The notes: generated by a model not told the origin, from the sequence alone. DNA of 64,000 bases from an uncultured Bacteroidales bacterium (GCA_900319865.1 ONQD01000005.1:186001-250000); one strand, 5' to 3'. Positions 16,678 through 26,136 are shown, counted from the stretch's first letter. Program-made: numbers and translations.

Positions 16678-18798
16678 CTATTTGTTTTTGACGGCGGTAT
16701 ATTTCTGGTTAGGATGTTTTATCATCTCTGGTATGGTAAAGAAAAGTCTTCTGTCTTCGATTAACGAACTTATATATAAGTACCTAATAGAATGAGGTTT
16801 CCTATGCAAAATATTCGCAATCTCATTGATGCTTAACGGCTCGTATGTACATAATTCCACAATCAAATCTTTCATTTTCTTTGAGGACTCCCATTTTTTT
16901 AGGTTCCTGCACCTTTCCAATAACTCATCGGGTAGGGCTATACCATTTTCTCTGGCAGCATTACCATTTTCTCCGATAGCATTACCATTTTCTTTGGCGG
17001 CATTACCATTTTCTTTGGCAGCATTACCATTTTCTTTGGCAGCATTACCATTTTCTTTGGCAGCATTACCATTTTCTTTGGCAGCATTACCATTTTCTCC
17101 GTCACCTCTACACATTTCTATACCGCCGCCTCTACACATTTCTCCATCAGCTCTACACATTTCTCCATCAGCTCTACACATTTCTCCGATAGCATTACCA
17201 TTTTCTCCATCACCTTTACTATTTTCTCCGTCAGCTCTACACATTTCTCCGATAGCATTACCATTTTCTCCTTCACCTCTACTATTTTCTTCGTTAGAAC
17301 TACTATTGACAAAGTTCTCACCTGCGATGTAATATGTGCTTCTACTTTGGCCCTTTTGTTCTAATAACCCTTTTGTACACATATAGTGTAAGTCATAGGA
17401 TGCTCTCTGATTGTTAATATCACTATTCAACTGTCGGTAGGTAATATTGTCTATTGCCCCAACTTCGCGCACAAAGACCAGAGCCAATCTTTGTTCATTG
17501 TTCAAAGAATAGTTGACATAGGATGCGAGCCACTGGAGGGTCTCTTTATCCAACAAATGGTGCAATAGCAGGCGGGCGGTAAACTGATTGGCAGAGCGAT
17601 TGGATTCAAAAGTGGGAGGCATCAGTCCAGCCTTCTTCATGTGTCCACGCATAGACCTGATGCCAGAGCCTTTGGTTTCCGCCAAATTTGTATCGTGGAA
17701 TATGGTGCTGATGAATGGGTTGCGCTGTACAGACCCAGGTTCACCAAGTGTTTCGGGTGATTTTAACGAAAAACCGGGATTAATTACTTCCAAGCGATTG
17801 GAGTATCTGATAATCTGGATAGGTTGGTTAAGGCGAAATGAACAATGGATAAAGGCATTGACCAACACCTCGCGAAGGACATCGTCGGGCAAGTCGATGG
17901 GTGTGTTAGCTTGCAGTTTTCCTTTGGGCAGTTCAAAGCCTTTGGGCAGATCGTCTTTGACAGCATTAAGAGCACGGTTGACTAACAAGATAAGTGGTCC
18001 GCGCATATCGATAGTGGCCTCAAATCGCTTGTCAGGATCTTCAATCCATCTGTTTCCGGGCACTCTAATATAGTCAACTCTTAATGCTGGCAGCAAACGA
18101 CGCAATGACATGGACTTGCCAAACACAACAAGACCCGTATATGTCAATACATACTCTCCGTTTTTCTCTTTTTCACACGCCCTTAACGCCAAGAGAAGGT
18201 CTTTGTCGTCGTAGGACAATTCTTCGGCATTGGGATTGACCCGTGCGCGCAGTTTACGGTAATGAGCAACAGCATTCTCGTCTATATCATCGAGGGTGGC
18301 TCCTTTGACAACGGTACTATCGAAACTCTCGGCCGAGGAATAGAACACCCGCATATCGTCTTCCGTGCATTTTTGATCGGAAGCCCCCACTCGGCGGAAT
18401 GCTCCGCTTGGAAGTCCTTTGTTCAAAAAATACACCGGCTTCTGAGAATCAGGCAGCTCATCTATTTTCACAACGATTACAGTCTTCCCGTCAACGACCT
18501 CGGTCTCAACCTGAGGCCGAATGTGCATGTTCAGCATTGAACTGCACTTAGAGATCAGGTCATTCTGGATTTTATCCGGATTATCTATGTTCTCTGGCTC
18601 ATAAACAGGCAGACCATCATGAAAACCAGTACGAACAGCACCTAACAACAGGTATCCTCCACCCAAATTGGGTTCGTTGGCAAAAGCACATACTGTTTCC
18701 ATGATGCCCTTGTCTATCTCTGAGGCTTTCTTGGCTTCTATTCTGACATTTTCGTCAATAGAATTGAGCTGTTCAAATAATTCCTGTGCTGTTTTCAT
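16678..18798 (-). CDS. AlbA_2-type ATP-binding regulator with heptapeptide-repeat linker (706 residues)
   Basis: Residues 1-130 are an AlbA_2 domain (NVRIEAKKASEIDKG, GGGYLLLGAV). The HATPase-like core follows (DVLREVLVNAFIHCSFR near 310, YSNRLEVINPGFSL, then SGIRSMRGHMKKAG). Between about residue 490 and 630 lies a linker made of seven-residue units of two kinds, KENGNAA and GEMCRAD. The last 65 residues are a winged helix (PLSINEIANILHRKPHSIRYLYI). Four-base ATGA overlap with the helicase upstream and 5 bases to the methyltransferase, so it is built into the operon core. By analogy it is a regulator or nucleotide-sensing switch. The repeat makes it unusually long for the family. The repeats are multiples of three, so copy changes alter linker length, not the frame. 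Confidence 0.88.
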   Translation of the reverse strand: MKTAQELFEQLNSIDENVRIEAKKASEIDKGIMETVCAFANEPNLGGGYLLLGAVRTGFHDGLPVYEPENIDNPDKIQNDLISKCSSMLNMHIRPQVETEVVDGKTVIVVKIDELPDSQKPVYFLNKGLPSGAFRRVGASDQKCTEDDMRVFYSSAESFDSTVVKGATLDDIDENAVAHYRKLRARVNPNAEELSYDDKDLLLALRACEKEKNGEYVLTYTGLVVFGKSMSLRRLLPALRVDYIRVPGNRWIEDPDKRFEATIDMRGPLILLVNRALNAVKDDLPKGFELPKGKLQANTPIDLPDDVLREVLVNAFIHCSFRLNQPIQIIRYSNRLEVINPGFSLKSPETLGEPGSVQRNPFISTIFHDTNLAETKGSGIRSMRGHMKKAGLMPPTFESNRSANQFTARLLLHHLLDKETLQWLASYVNYSLNNEQRLALVFVREVGAIDNITYRQLNSDINNQRASYDLHYMCTKGLLEQKGQSRSTYYIAGENFVNSSSNEENSRGEGENGNAIGEMCRADGENSKGDGENGNAIGEMCRADGEMCRADGEMCRGGGIEMCRGDGENGNAAKENGNAAKENGNAAKENGNAAKENGNAAKENGNAIGENGNAARENGIALPDELLERCRNLKKWESSKKMKDLIVELCTYEPLSINEIANILHRKPHSIRYLYISSLIEDRRLFFTIPEMIKHPNQKYTAVKNK
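16940..17290. repeat. In-frame 21-bp tandem repeats (VNTR) in the AlbA_2 regulator gene
   Basis: The plus strand shows five or more nearly identical 21-base units (GCATTACCATTTTCTTTGGCA; one base variants) at about 16980-17100. A second array built on TCTACACATTTCTCC(A/G)TC(A)G units lies at about 17100-17290, mixed with the first kind. They encode KENGNAA and GEMCRAD-type heptapeptides. Near-identity of adjacent units suggests recent slippage or unequal crossing-over. Confidence 0.9.
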
Positions 18799-21700
18799 TG
18801 TAATTCCTCCGCTAAAATAATTGATTCCTCTCCGTCGTCAACATGGTTGTAGGTCTCGATGATACGGGAAATGTAGTAATTGTCGATTTGCTCGGGCAGT
18901 TTCGCATACTCCGATGGCTTGAGTTTGTTAATGAAACGAAGTTCGTATCCGGCAAGGCCATTGTTCTCGATTACATTCTTTAGGTCTTTCAGATAGTCGG
19001 CAGGCAACGCTTTTTTTGTCATCATCACCTTAATCTTCTGTAAGGCTTCGATGCGTTGCTTTTCGTTTTTATCCCGACTGCCGGATTGGAAAAGGTGTAA
19101 TTTTGAGGCTTGATAGATGCTGTCGAAGTCTTCGGATAAGGGCTTGGGCTCTTCAGATGGAAGGGCTTCAAACAGGCAGATGGCCTCTTCTGCCGTCAGT
19201 TGATGGAGGCTACCGTCGTTGTTGCCAATTTTGAACACGAAATCATCGCCCTTTTTGCCAAACAGCAACACACCTTTGCTTGGTTTGTCAACAGAGCGTC
19301 CCGTTTTTGCACGGTGAGGCATCTGCAGAGCCTCATCATAATCTGGTGTGCCTTTCATCGAGTTGAGGAACGTCAAATAACGGTTGTCCCAAGAGGCCTC
19401 TTCGCTCGCAGCACTTTCGCGGCGATATTGTTCGAGGAAGTATGACTGGATTTCCTCGTCTTTGGTCAATGCCTTGGTATCCTCTCCCATGATGGCGTGA
19501 ACCATAGCCATTTTCAGGGTGGAAATCTCTTTGGTGCGGGTTTCTGACTCACCCACATCGGTAGGGAAGTAGTTGTAGATGAAGAGTTGGTCAAACACTT
19601 TTTTGTTCACGCGGTTAATTCGGCCGATACGTTGAATGACACGAGTGGGGTTGTAGGGGATATCATAGTTGATGATGGTTCCTGCACGGTGTAGATTGTA
19701 TCCTTCGGAAATGGCATCGGTTGCAACAAGTATTTTATAGTCGTCCTTCTGGAACGCCTTCTTTTCTCCCGCATTGAAGTTGGCGTTGATGACGGCTTTG
19801 TTTGCCGTGTTGGCATCGGCAGAGGTGTATTTGAATACGGGGAGGCCAGATGACTGCAGCGCTTGTCCCAGATAATTGGCAGTGTCGGCAAACTCGGTGA
19901 ATACTATGATTTTGCGTTTGGGCTCTTTTGTGATTTGTTCGGTAAGGATTTGTTTGAATGAGTCGAGTTTGGGGTCGATTGCAATATGCTGGTCTTTGCC
20001 AAACCATTGTTCGAGAATGCCTTCCAATAGATTCTTGTCAGCATTGATGTCTGCGATAAACTCTTCTTTTTTCAGGTATTTCGATTCAATCTCAAAGAAG
20101 CCTTTCTTTTCGTATTTCTCATAGAGTTCGGTTACCGATTCGTTGCCGTCGTCATCCGTTCCATACAAGTCTTCCACATCAGGAAGATTGCCTTTCTTGT
20201 AGATGGGAACCTTATCGGTGGTTTCAATCCATTTTAGTATATGCTTGGATGACTCAATCATGTATTCCAGAGACTTGCGGAACGCATATTCGGAACTCTC
20301 GAACCGGCGCACCAACAGGCGGCGCATAAATTTGGCCACGTTGGCTTGTCGGCCTAACAGGAGGTTGAGTTCTACGCCAGTTTTCTCTTCCAGTTTTTTT
20401 GCCAATTCCGGTATCAAGTCTTCTTTCAAATACAAAACAGGTGAATAACGGGCAGCCTTAAATCGGTAGGTACCGTCGTCCACATTCTCATCAACGGCAC
20501 TGATTCTGTTTAATGTGGATAGGTACAACTCTTTCAGTTCGCTTAGGTCGTACTCCAGTTCTACGGGGTCGTTGGGGATAACCAGTTGGATATTTTGTTG
20601 ACGGAGGTCTTCGGCATACTCGGGAATTTCCTGCAGGTCAATGCGGGACCGTCGAATCACTAAAGGCGCAATGATGGAACGAATCTCTTTGGCAATTTTT
20701 TCGGCCTCGGCTTTTGCTTCATTGTCTGAAATACGTTTGTCGCGTTGATCTTTTTGTAGTTGTTTGTATCTACTAATCAACTCTTTGAACTTGGCTCCCA
20801 GATTCTCTACCGTCTTTAATGTTGACTTGGTAGGTATTTGGAATAGTTTCACCATTGCGTAGATGTCATCAGGTCGGTTGTTGAAGGGTGTGGCGGTAAG
20901 TAGCATCACCTTGTTGCCGGAACAGAGTTGGTGAAGGATGGCATAGTCTCGGGTGTATTCATTGCGATAACGGTGTGCCTCATCAACAATCACCAAGTAG
21001 TTTTCCTTATTCTTGACGATATGTTCATAGTAAGTAAGAGCCTCTTCAAGTTTTCCTGACGAGAACACGGTTGCGGTGAACCCGAAATCATCACGGTAAG
21101 ATTTCCACTGCTCTTCCAAGTGTGGCGGGCAGACGACAATAGTTCTCAAACGCAAATTGTGTGCAACAGTAGAAGCAATGATACTCTTGCCAAGACCCAC
21201 AACATCCGAGACAATGACACCATTGTGATTTCTTATGGCATTTATGGCCATCTGTACGGCATCGGTCTGATATTTCAGATTGGAGAAACGGCCGTCGGTG
21301 ATGTCGTAAGGGGTCATTATATTGTCGACCGTCGGAATGGTGAAGTATTCTTTCAGCACACGTAAATACATTAGGTAGGGGCTGAAAAGACGGTCGTACC
21401 AGATTTTCTTAATGACTTTAACATCAAAGTCTGGAATAGTCTCTTTGTCTGCAATGACAACTGAACTCTCCCATAATTCGTTGAATATGGCTGATGCGTC
21501 TATGTGGGATTGCTTGTCGTTGAATCGAGAGTTAATCTCCACTCTTCCAGAAAGCCCCTCGTATGAAAGGTTGCTTGAACCGGTTATTACGGCGCCGGGA
21601 ACTTCTCCGTTCTCGTTTACGTCATCGTTATAATTGAAGATATAAAGTTTTGCGTGACATGGGTCCTCTGTCTTACGGATTTCAAGTGAACCGTCTTTTA

Positions 21701-22052
21701 GTTTGTTGTAGAAAAGAGTGAAACCGTCAAGTTTTGTTTGGTTGTCATAAAAGTCCGTCTCGTTGAACAGTCGCACAAAGTTATCATAATATTCTTCCTT
21801 GATCTGAGTGCGTGATTTGTTCGCATTCGCCAAGGAGTCCATTTCTCGTAGATTCTTGGTGATAGTGGTGTCGATATCAAGTCCAACAAGTATTCTTACG
21901 TTTTTATCCTGAAGGTTCTTGGAGATTAGCTTATATCCAGAAAAGTAGAAATACCCAACCAAAATATCAACAGCAATGCTTTTGGGTAAAACACCGTTGA
22001 TTATTTCAGACAGTAGTTTGTTTTGATTTGTGATGAAGCTATTCTGTTCCAT
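18795..22052 (-). CDS. PLD-nuclease / SNF2-like helicase fusion, first gene of the defence operon
   Basis: A 1085-residue protein. Residues 1-200 are a phospholipase-D-fold nuclease: CHAKLYIF (H133, K135), then GSSNLS and GLSGRVEIN with the conserved glutamate. A superfamily 2 helicase follows: motif I SDVVGLGKSIIAST near 285, motif II DEAH (VIVDEAHRYRNE) near 355, motif III LLTATPFNN, and motifs V-VI ATDAISEGYNLH ... IQRIGRINRV. PLD nucleases such as BfiI cut DNA without metal, so this is the likely restriction subunit; only one HxK is visible, so it would work as a dimer. It heads the operon behind a clear promoter and overlaps the AlbA_2 gene by four bases. Together with the methyltransferase it forms a restriction-modification-like core. 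Confidence 0.9.
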   Translation of the reverse strand: MEQNSFITNQNKLLSEIINGVLPKSIAVDILVGYFYFSGYKLISKNLQDKNVRILVGLDIDTTITKNLREMDSLANANKSRTQIKEEYYDNFVRLFNETDFYDNQTKLDGFTLFYNKLKDGSLEIRKTEDPCHAKLYIFNYNDDVNENGEVPGAVITGSSNLSYEGLSGRVEINSRFNDKQSHIDASAIFNELWESSVVIADKETIPDFDVKVIKKIWYDRLFSPYLMYLRVLKEYFTIPTVDNIMTPYDITDGRFSNLKYQTDAVQMAINAIRNHNGVIVSDVVGLGKSIIASTVAHNLRLRTIVVCPPHLEEQWKSYRDDFGFTATVFSSGKLEEALTYYEHIVKNKENYLVIVDEAHRYRNEYTRDYAILHQLCSGNKVMLLTATPFNNRPDDIYAMVKLFQIPTKSTLKTVENLGAKFKELISRYKQLQKDQRDKRISDNEAKAEAEKIAKEIRSIIAPLVIRRSRIDLQEIPEYAEDLRQQNIQLVIPNDPVELEYDLSELKELYLSTLNRISAVDENVDDGTYRFKAARYSPVLYLKEDLIPELAKKLEEKTGVELNLLLGRQANVAKFMRRLLVRRFESSEYAFRKSLEYMIESSKHILKWIETTDKVPIYKKGNLPDVEDLYGTDDDGNESVTELYEKYEKKGFFEIESKYLKKEEFIADINADKNLLEGILEQWFGKDQHIAIDPKLDSFKQILTEQITKEPKRKIIVFTEFADTANYLGQALQSSGLPVFKYTSADANTANKAVINANFNAGEKKAFQKDDYKILVATDAISEGYNLHRAGTIINYDIPYNPTRVIQRIGRINRVNKKVFDQLFIYNYFPTDVGESETRTKEISTLKMAMVHAIMGEDTKALTKDEEIQSYFLEQYRRESAASEEASWDNRYLTFLNSMKGTPDYDEALQMPHRAKTGRSVDKPSKGVLLFGKKGDDFVFKIGNNDGSLHQLTAEEAICLFEALPSEEPKPLSEDFDSIYQASKLHLFQSGSRDKNEKQRIEALQKIKVMMTKKALPADYLKDLKNVIENNGLAGYELRFINKLKPSEYAKLPEQIDNYYISRIIETYNHVDDGEESIILAEELQ

Positions 22053-22086
22053 ATTATGGACTTCCCTTTTACATCATTTTGAAACT

Positions 22087-22118
22087 GCAAAAATACTTAT
22101 TTTTTTTGAATTGGCAAA
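22087..22118 (-). promoter_or_regulatory. Promoter of the defence operon
   Basis: On the minus strand TTTGCC (-33 region, about 22114-22118) and TATTTTTGC (-7 box, 22087-22095) are spaced as in Bacteroidota housekeeping promoters. The start would be near 22081, giving a leader of about 30 bases before the helicase ATG at 22052. No other clear promoter is seen down to the Dam-type gene. Confidence 0.7.
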
Positions 22119-22475
22119 TTATTATTTTGCAAGGCAGTTGGGTTGGTTGTTGATAATGTCGAGAGGGTGCTGAAGGGGGTGTCAGTTGGACACCGACCGC
22201 TACGCGCTACAGTGCTACAGTTCGGATTTGGAAACCTTGTTCTCCAACTGTAGCAACTGTGGCACTGCAACACTCCCTAGAATGTGTCCTTATTAGATCC
22301 ACTTTGCCTCCACTTCAGGAGCAAAGCCTGAGCGAACCTAGACCGAACCTAGAGCGAAGGCAGAATGTGAGCCGACGCAGGCAAATACAGTCCTCTAATA
22401 CTTAACCCCAATCGGTCATTAGGTCGACTTTCACAATTTATTCCGATTTCATTTGTGACCGAGAATGGTCACGAA
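22119..22475. repeat. Intergenic repeat block next to RAYT-2
   Basis: No gene is seen. The block has the same modules as 1213-1559: AACTGTAGCAACTGTGGC, GAGCGAACCTAGACCGAACC, CTAGAGCGAAGGCAG, and the element CCCCAATCGGTCATTAG (22406-22422). A palindrome GTGACC-gagaat-GGTCAC (22455-22472) follows. The AATCGGTCA/GTGACCG core also occurs inside the adjacent RAYT gene. Confidence 0.65.
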
Positions 22476-23672
22476 TTAACGGTCACTAATAAATGTTTTT
22501 TGGATTCTGGCTTCTCCGTAAAAAGCGCAGATTTCAGCGGCGAGGGTGTTGAGGTTGTGGAAGCGGCTGTAGTCGCTGTCAGCCGGAGCACATGAGACTC
22601 CGCCCATCGTATCGATATTCCAAGGGGCTAATATAAGCAGATGCCCTCGAAGGCAAGCCTCGAAGCGTCGGCGTTCGGGTTTCCATTAGGTGCCGATGGG
22701 CTCTTTTTGTAGGTGTATCAAAGGGTATCCCTTTTCTAAGCATTCGTTTTTCATCATTAGTTCGCCACGCGAGATGCCAGGGGTGACGAGGACAGTCTGC
22801 CCATTGAGCAAGGCAGACTCCCATTCGGCATGTTGGCGGGCATAGTCGTCGGTGGTCTCGTAGGGCAGAAGGCTGACGGGATGGCGACGGTGACACTGCA
22901 CTTGCATTTTGCGTGCCCAGCGCAGAAGGAAGAGGTTGCCGAAGGCACCGTAATCACGTTGTCCTATCGTCACATGGAGGCACCGCTGCATAAAGTCCGG
23001 GAAACGATGTCGAAGGAGGGCACGACGGGGATTGTCGTTAACATAGGCTATCATTGCCTCGCGGTGACGGTTGTCGAGACAGATGGTGTCATCGTAGTTG
23101 TCGTCGAAGAGGGGTTGCTGTTGTCGGCTCACAAGAGCATAGTACTCCTGCCGCTGTTTTTTTGAGAGGTTGCGGATGAGGGAGCCTTCATCGGGATGGT
23201 CACGAATCTTTTGGAGTAGCCATGCGGGGGCATTTTTACCAATAGTGGCGACAGAAATCGGTCGGGAGGTAGAGGGGGGTAAGCCTTGCAACTGTTGCCA
23301 ACGGCTTGTGCAGAAAGCTTTAAAGGCTTGAATGATGTCGCCTAGGTTCCATGTCATGGGTTCTAATACCTCGATAACACCGTGGAAATGGTCGGGCATG
23401 CAGACACAGGCGTGTACTGCTACGTGATTGCCGTGGGTGGCTTGTATGACGGGTGTTTGTTGCCAGGCTTGTTGTATCTCTTTGCCGAGAGGGGTGAGGG
23501 ATAGGGTTTCGTGACCGAGAACGGACGCGGGGGCGTGGTTGGATTCGTGACCGAAATCGGTCACGAAATGTGAGAGCAGGTGGGCACGGCCGCTCACTAC
23601 TAGCGTGATGAGGTAGGTGCCACGACCATAGTAGTCGTGGCCGGGATTGCGGGGGCGGTAGGTGGATGGCAT
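22476..23672 (-). pseudogene. REP-associated tyrosine transposase (RAYT-2), interrupted by one stop codon
   Basis: From the ATG at 23672 (MPSTYRPRNPGHDYYGRGTY) the protein has the Y1/RAYT layout: YLITLVVSGR first strand, the HUH-type motif MPDHFHGVIEV and a downstream region with candidate catalytic tyrosines (RQEYYALVSRQQ). It stops at a TAA at 22686-22688 after 328 residues, yet the same frame continues 69 codons (WKPERRRFEACLRG ... FHNLNTLAAEICAFYGEA) to a TAA at 22476-22478. The continuation is protein-like and completes a longer C-terminal domain seen in Bacteroidales RAYTs, so a single nonsense mutation is likely. It lies 8 bases after the GH92 gene. RAYTs mobilise REP palindromes; copies of a GTGACCG/CGGTCAC element lie inside and downstream of it. 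Confidence 0.75.
23546..23565. repeat. Palindrome inside the RAYT-2 coding region
   Basis: CGTGACCGA-aa-TCGGTCACG: two 9-base arms with a 2-base centre. A related half element CGTGACCGAGAACGG lies at 23510-23524. The core is the same as in the dispersed AATCGGTCA elements. Confidence 0.7.
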
Positions 23673-23680
23673 ACAGCTAC

Positions 23681-26116
23681 TTATTTGGTGAGGCTGTAGG
23701 GCTTGGTGTCCTTGGCCTGGAAGAGACGTTTGTTGGGCTTGGGTCCCATCTGGAATTCCAGGGTGCCGCCTTCCATCAGCTGGCGGTAGGTGACGTAGCA
23801 TTTGTCGTAGGGCTTGCCGTTCCACAGTACGCACTGTATGTAGCGGTTCTTGTCGCTCACCTTGGGAGCCTTTATCTCAAGATATTTGCCGCTACCCATG
23901 CGTACCTTCATATAGGGCAGGTAGGGCGCACCGATGACGTACTGCCCGCTGGCGGGGCAGACAGGATAGAAGCCCATAGCGGAGAAGATATACCAGGCAG
24001 ACATCTGCCCGCAGTCGTCGTTGCCGCAGAGTCCGTCGATATGGTTTCGGTACATGCGGTTCATCACCTCGCGCACCCAGTACTGTGTCTTCCACGGTTG
24101 GGTGGTCCACATGTAGAGGTAGGGGATATGGTGGCTTGGCTCGTTGCCGTGAACGTAGCCGCCCAGCATGCCCTCGCGGGTGACATCCTCGGTTTCGGCA
24201 AAGAACTCGTCGGGCACATGCATGGTGAAGAGAGTGTCCAACTTCCGCACAAAAGCCTTTTCGCCTCCCATCATCTGCATCATGCCGTTCACGTCGTGGG
24301 GGACGTAGAAACTGTAGTTCCAGGCGTTGCCTTCAATCAGGCCCTCGCCGCTGGTGGAGAGCAAGGAATAGGGTGTTTTCCAGCTGCCATCGCTGTAGCG
24401 GGCGCGCACAAAGCCATCCTTATAGACGTTGCGGTAGCTCATCGCACGCTGGCGATAGCTCTCGCGCACAGAATCCTCATAGCCTATCACATCGGGCAGC
24501 GTATGCTCCAAATGGTTCTCCAACGCCCAATAGACACACCAGTCTTCGTAGGCATTCTCCAGTGTGACGGAGGTGCCGTTGCGGCTCTTGTCAAAGGGGA
24601 CATAGCCCAGCTCTTTGTATAGGCCAGTGAAGTCGTAGTAGTCCACATTGGTGGTGGAGAAGATGGAATGCATAGTTTCCAACTCTTGCTCGGTGTCGGG
24701 CTGGAGTGTGTTGAGGGCGGCATCCACCATGACCGACACACCGTGATAGCCTATCATGCACCAGTTTTCACCACCATGATGGCTCCATACGGGCAGCATG
24801 TGGTGGGGATTGCTTCGGCTGTGCCAGTAGAGCGAAAGGGCTAAGTTGCGGCTCATGGCGGTATCAGTGAGGTTGATGAGAGGATGCAGAGCGCGGTAGG
24901 TGTCCCACAGCGAGAAGATAGTATAGTGGGTATGCCCGTCATAGTTCTTCTCATCAATATCCTGATAGATGGAGGGGTTTATCATAGTGTGGTAGTAGGA
25001 GGTGTAAAGCATAGCCAACGCGTCCTCCGGTCCCTGTGCCTCAATGCGACCCAGCATCCGGTTCCAATTGATGTGAGTCAGTTCACGCACCACATCGAAA
25101 TGGCTGCGGTATTTGGGGTCGCCCTGATGCACGATGAGCAGAGTGTCGCCCTCCGGCCTGTCGCGGAATAGTATCCTTGAGGCAGTAGGAGAATACTGGC
25201 ACCCTTCGCGTTGCACGGCCTCGCTGGCACCCCAAGTGCTGTTGGGCGAAAGCCCCACGATTACCTCAAGGGTGTCGCTGCCGCCGTCTTCAAATTCGAA
25301 CCAGCACACTGGCTTGCGTCCCGCCATCTCGGGGAAGTTGTGCTCCTGGTCGAAACGGTTCCAGAAGCCGTGATACGACAGCGGGGCAAAGTCGTGGTAG
25401 CCATACTGCTTGATGGGCTTGTTGAACCGGATGTAGTAGTACAGCTTGCGGCAGCGGTTCCAGCCGCTAGTCATACGCCAGCCGCTGACGCTTTGTGTAC
25501 CTATCACCTTGCATTCTGCCCAAAGCACCTTGCCGTCGTAGTTGTAGATACCGTGGTTCAGGTCGAGGATAATCTTCTGTGCCGCCCCCTTGGGGAAGAT
25601 GTAGCGGTGCACACCGCAACGCTTTGTGGCGGTCAGTTCGCAGCGGATGTTGTCGTCGTCGAGCGTGACGGCATAATAACCCGGTGCTGCCACCTCGGTC
25701 TCGTGGCGGAACCGCTGGCGATAACCCCCGTCGGGGTTGTCGGCGGTGCCGGGGTTGAGCTTCGTCTCGCCGCTGTAGGGCATGATGAGAATATCGCCCA
25801 AGTCGCTGTGGCCTGTGCCGCTGAAATGGGTGTGGCTGAAGCCCACGATGCTGCTGTCGCGGTGCTGGTAGCCGGCGCAGTAGTCATAGACACGCGGCTG
25901 ATACACCCCGTTCACATTGTGCGGTATCGTGTCCGTGTCGGGACTCAGCTGCACAAATCCGTAGGGGAAGCAGGCACCGGGAAAGGTGTGACCCATACCG
26001 TTGGTGCCGATAAACACATTGACCCAGCGACCATAGTCGGGACTATTCTTAATTTCTTGAGCCATAAGCGATAAAGATATGGCACATAAGAGGCAAGATA
26101 GGATTATTCTTTTCAT
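23681..26116 (-). CDS. GH92 alpha-mannosidase, secreted
   Basis: An 811-residue protein with a signal peptide (MKRIILSCLLCAISLSLMAQ). It then has the full GH92 pattern: the N-terminal beta-sandwich beginning VNVFIGTNGMGHTFPGA, GFSHTHFSGTGHSDLGD, and the catalytic (alpha/alpha)6 domain with MLPVWSHHGGENWCMIGYHG and HGNEPSHHIPYLY. GH92 enzymes are calcium-dependent exo-mannosidases that trim alpha-1,2, -1,3 or -1,6 mannose from host or yeast N-glycans; linkage cannot be read. No SusC/SusD pair is adjacent, so it is not part of a visible polysaccharide utilisation locus. Promoter box at 26137-26145. Confidence 0.95.
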   Translation of the reverse strand: MKRIILSCLLCAISLSLMAQEIKNSPDYGRWVNVFIGTNGMGHTFPGACFPYGFVQLSPDTDTIPHNVNGVYQPRVYDYCAGYQHRDSSIVGFSHTHFSGTGHSDLGDILIMPYSGETKLNPGTADNPDGGYRQRFRHETEVAAPGYYAVTLDDDNIRCELTATKRCGVHRYIFPKGAAQKIILDLNHGIYNYDGKVLWAECKVIGTQSVSGWRMTSGWNRCRKLYYYIRFNKPIKQYGYHDFAPLSYHGFWNRFDQEHNFPEMAGRKPVCWFEFEDGGSDTLEVIVGLSPNSTWGASEAVQREGCQYSPTASRILFRDRPEGDTLLIVHQGDPKYRSHFDVVRELTHINWNRMLGRIEAQGPEDALAMLYTSYYHTMINPSIYQDIDEKNYDGHTHYTIFSLWDTYRALHPLINLTDTAMSRNLALSLYWHSRSNPHHMLPVWSHHGGENWCMIGYHGVSVMVDAALNTLQPDTEQELETMHSIFSTTNVDYYDFTGLYKELGYVPFDKSRNGTSVTLENAYEDWCVYWALENHLEHTLPDVIGYEDSVRESYRQRAMSYRNVYKDGFVRARYSDGSWKTPYSLLSTSGEGLIEGNAWNYSFYVPHDVNGMMQMMGGEKAFVRKLDTLFTMHVPDEFFAETEDVTREGMLGGYVHGNEPSHHIPYLYMWTTQPWKTQYWVREVMNRMYRNHIDGLCGNDDCGQMSAWYIFSAMGFYPVCPASGQYVIGAPYLPYMKVRMGSGKYLEIKAPKVSDKNRYIQCVLWNGKPYDKCYVTYRQLMEGGTLEFQMGPKPNKRLFQAKDTKPYSLTK

Positions 26117-26136
26117 GATTTAGAATGTTTCACGCT

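Noticed and set aside
16940-17290. Regular short repeats that might be a CRISPR array
   Set aside because: Units are contiguous 21-mers without unique spacers, and they are translated in frame as a protein linker; no cas genes are nearby.
12890-22052. BREX or DISARM system
   Set aside because: The large methylase resembles PglX and the helicase has a PLD domain, but PglZ, BrxC and the DrmA/DrmB proteins are absent.
5560-23600. Reassigned stop codon, because rhuM and RAYT-2 each have one in-frame TAA with coding beyond
   Set aside because: All core genes here end normally at TAA, TAG or TGA, and the DUF1016 fragment is interrupted by TAG, so independent nonsense mutations in accessory genes are simpler.
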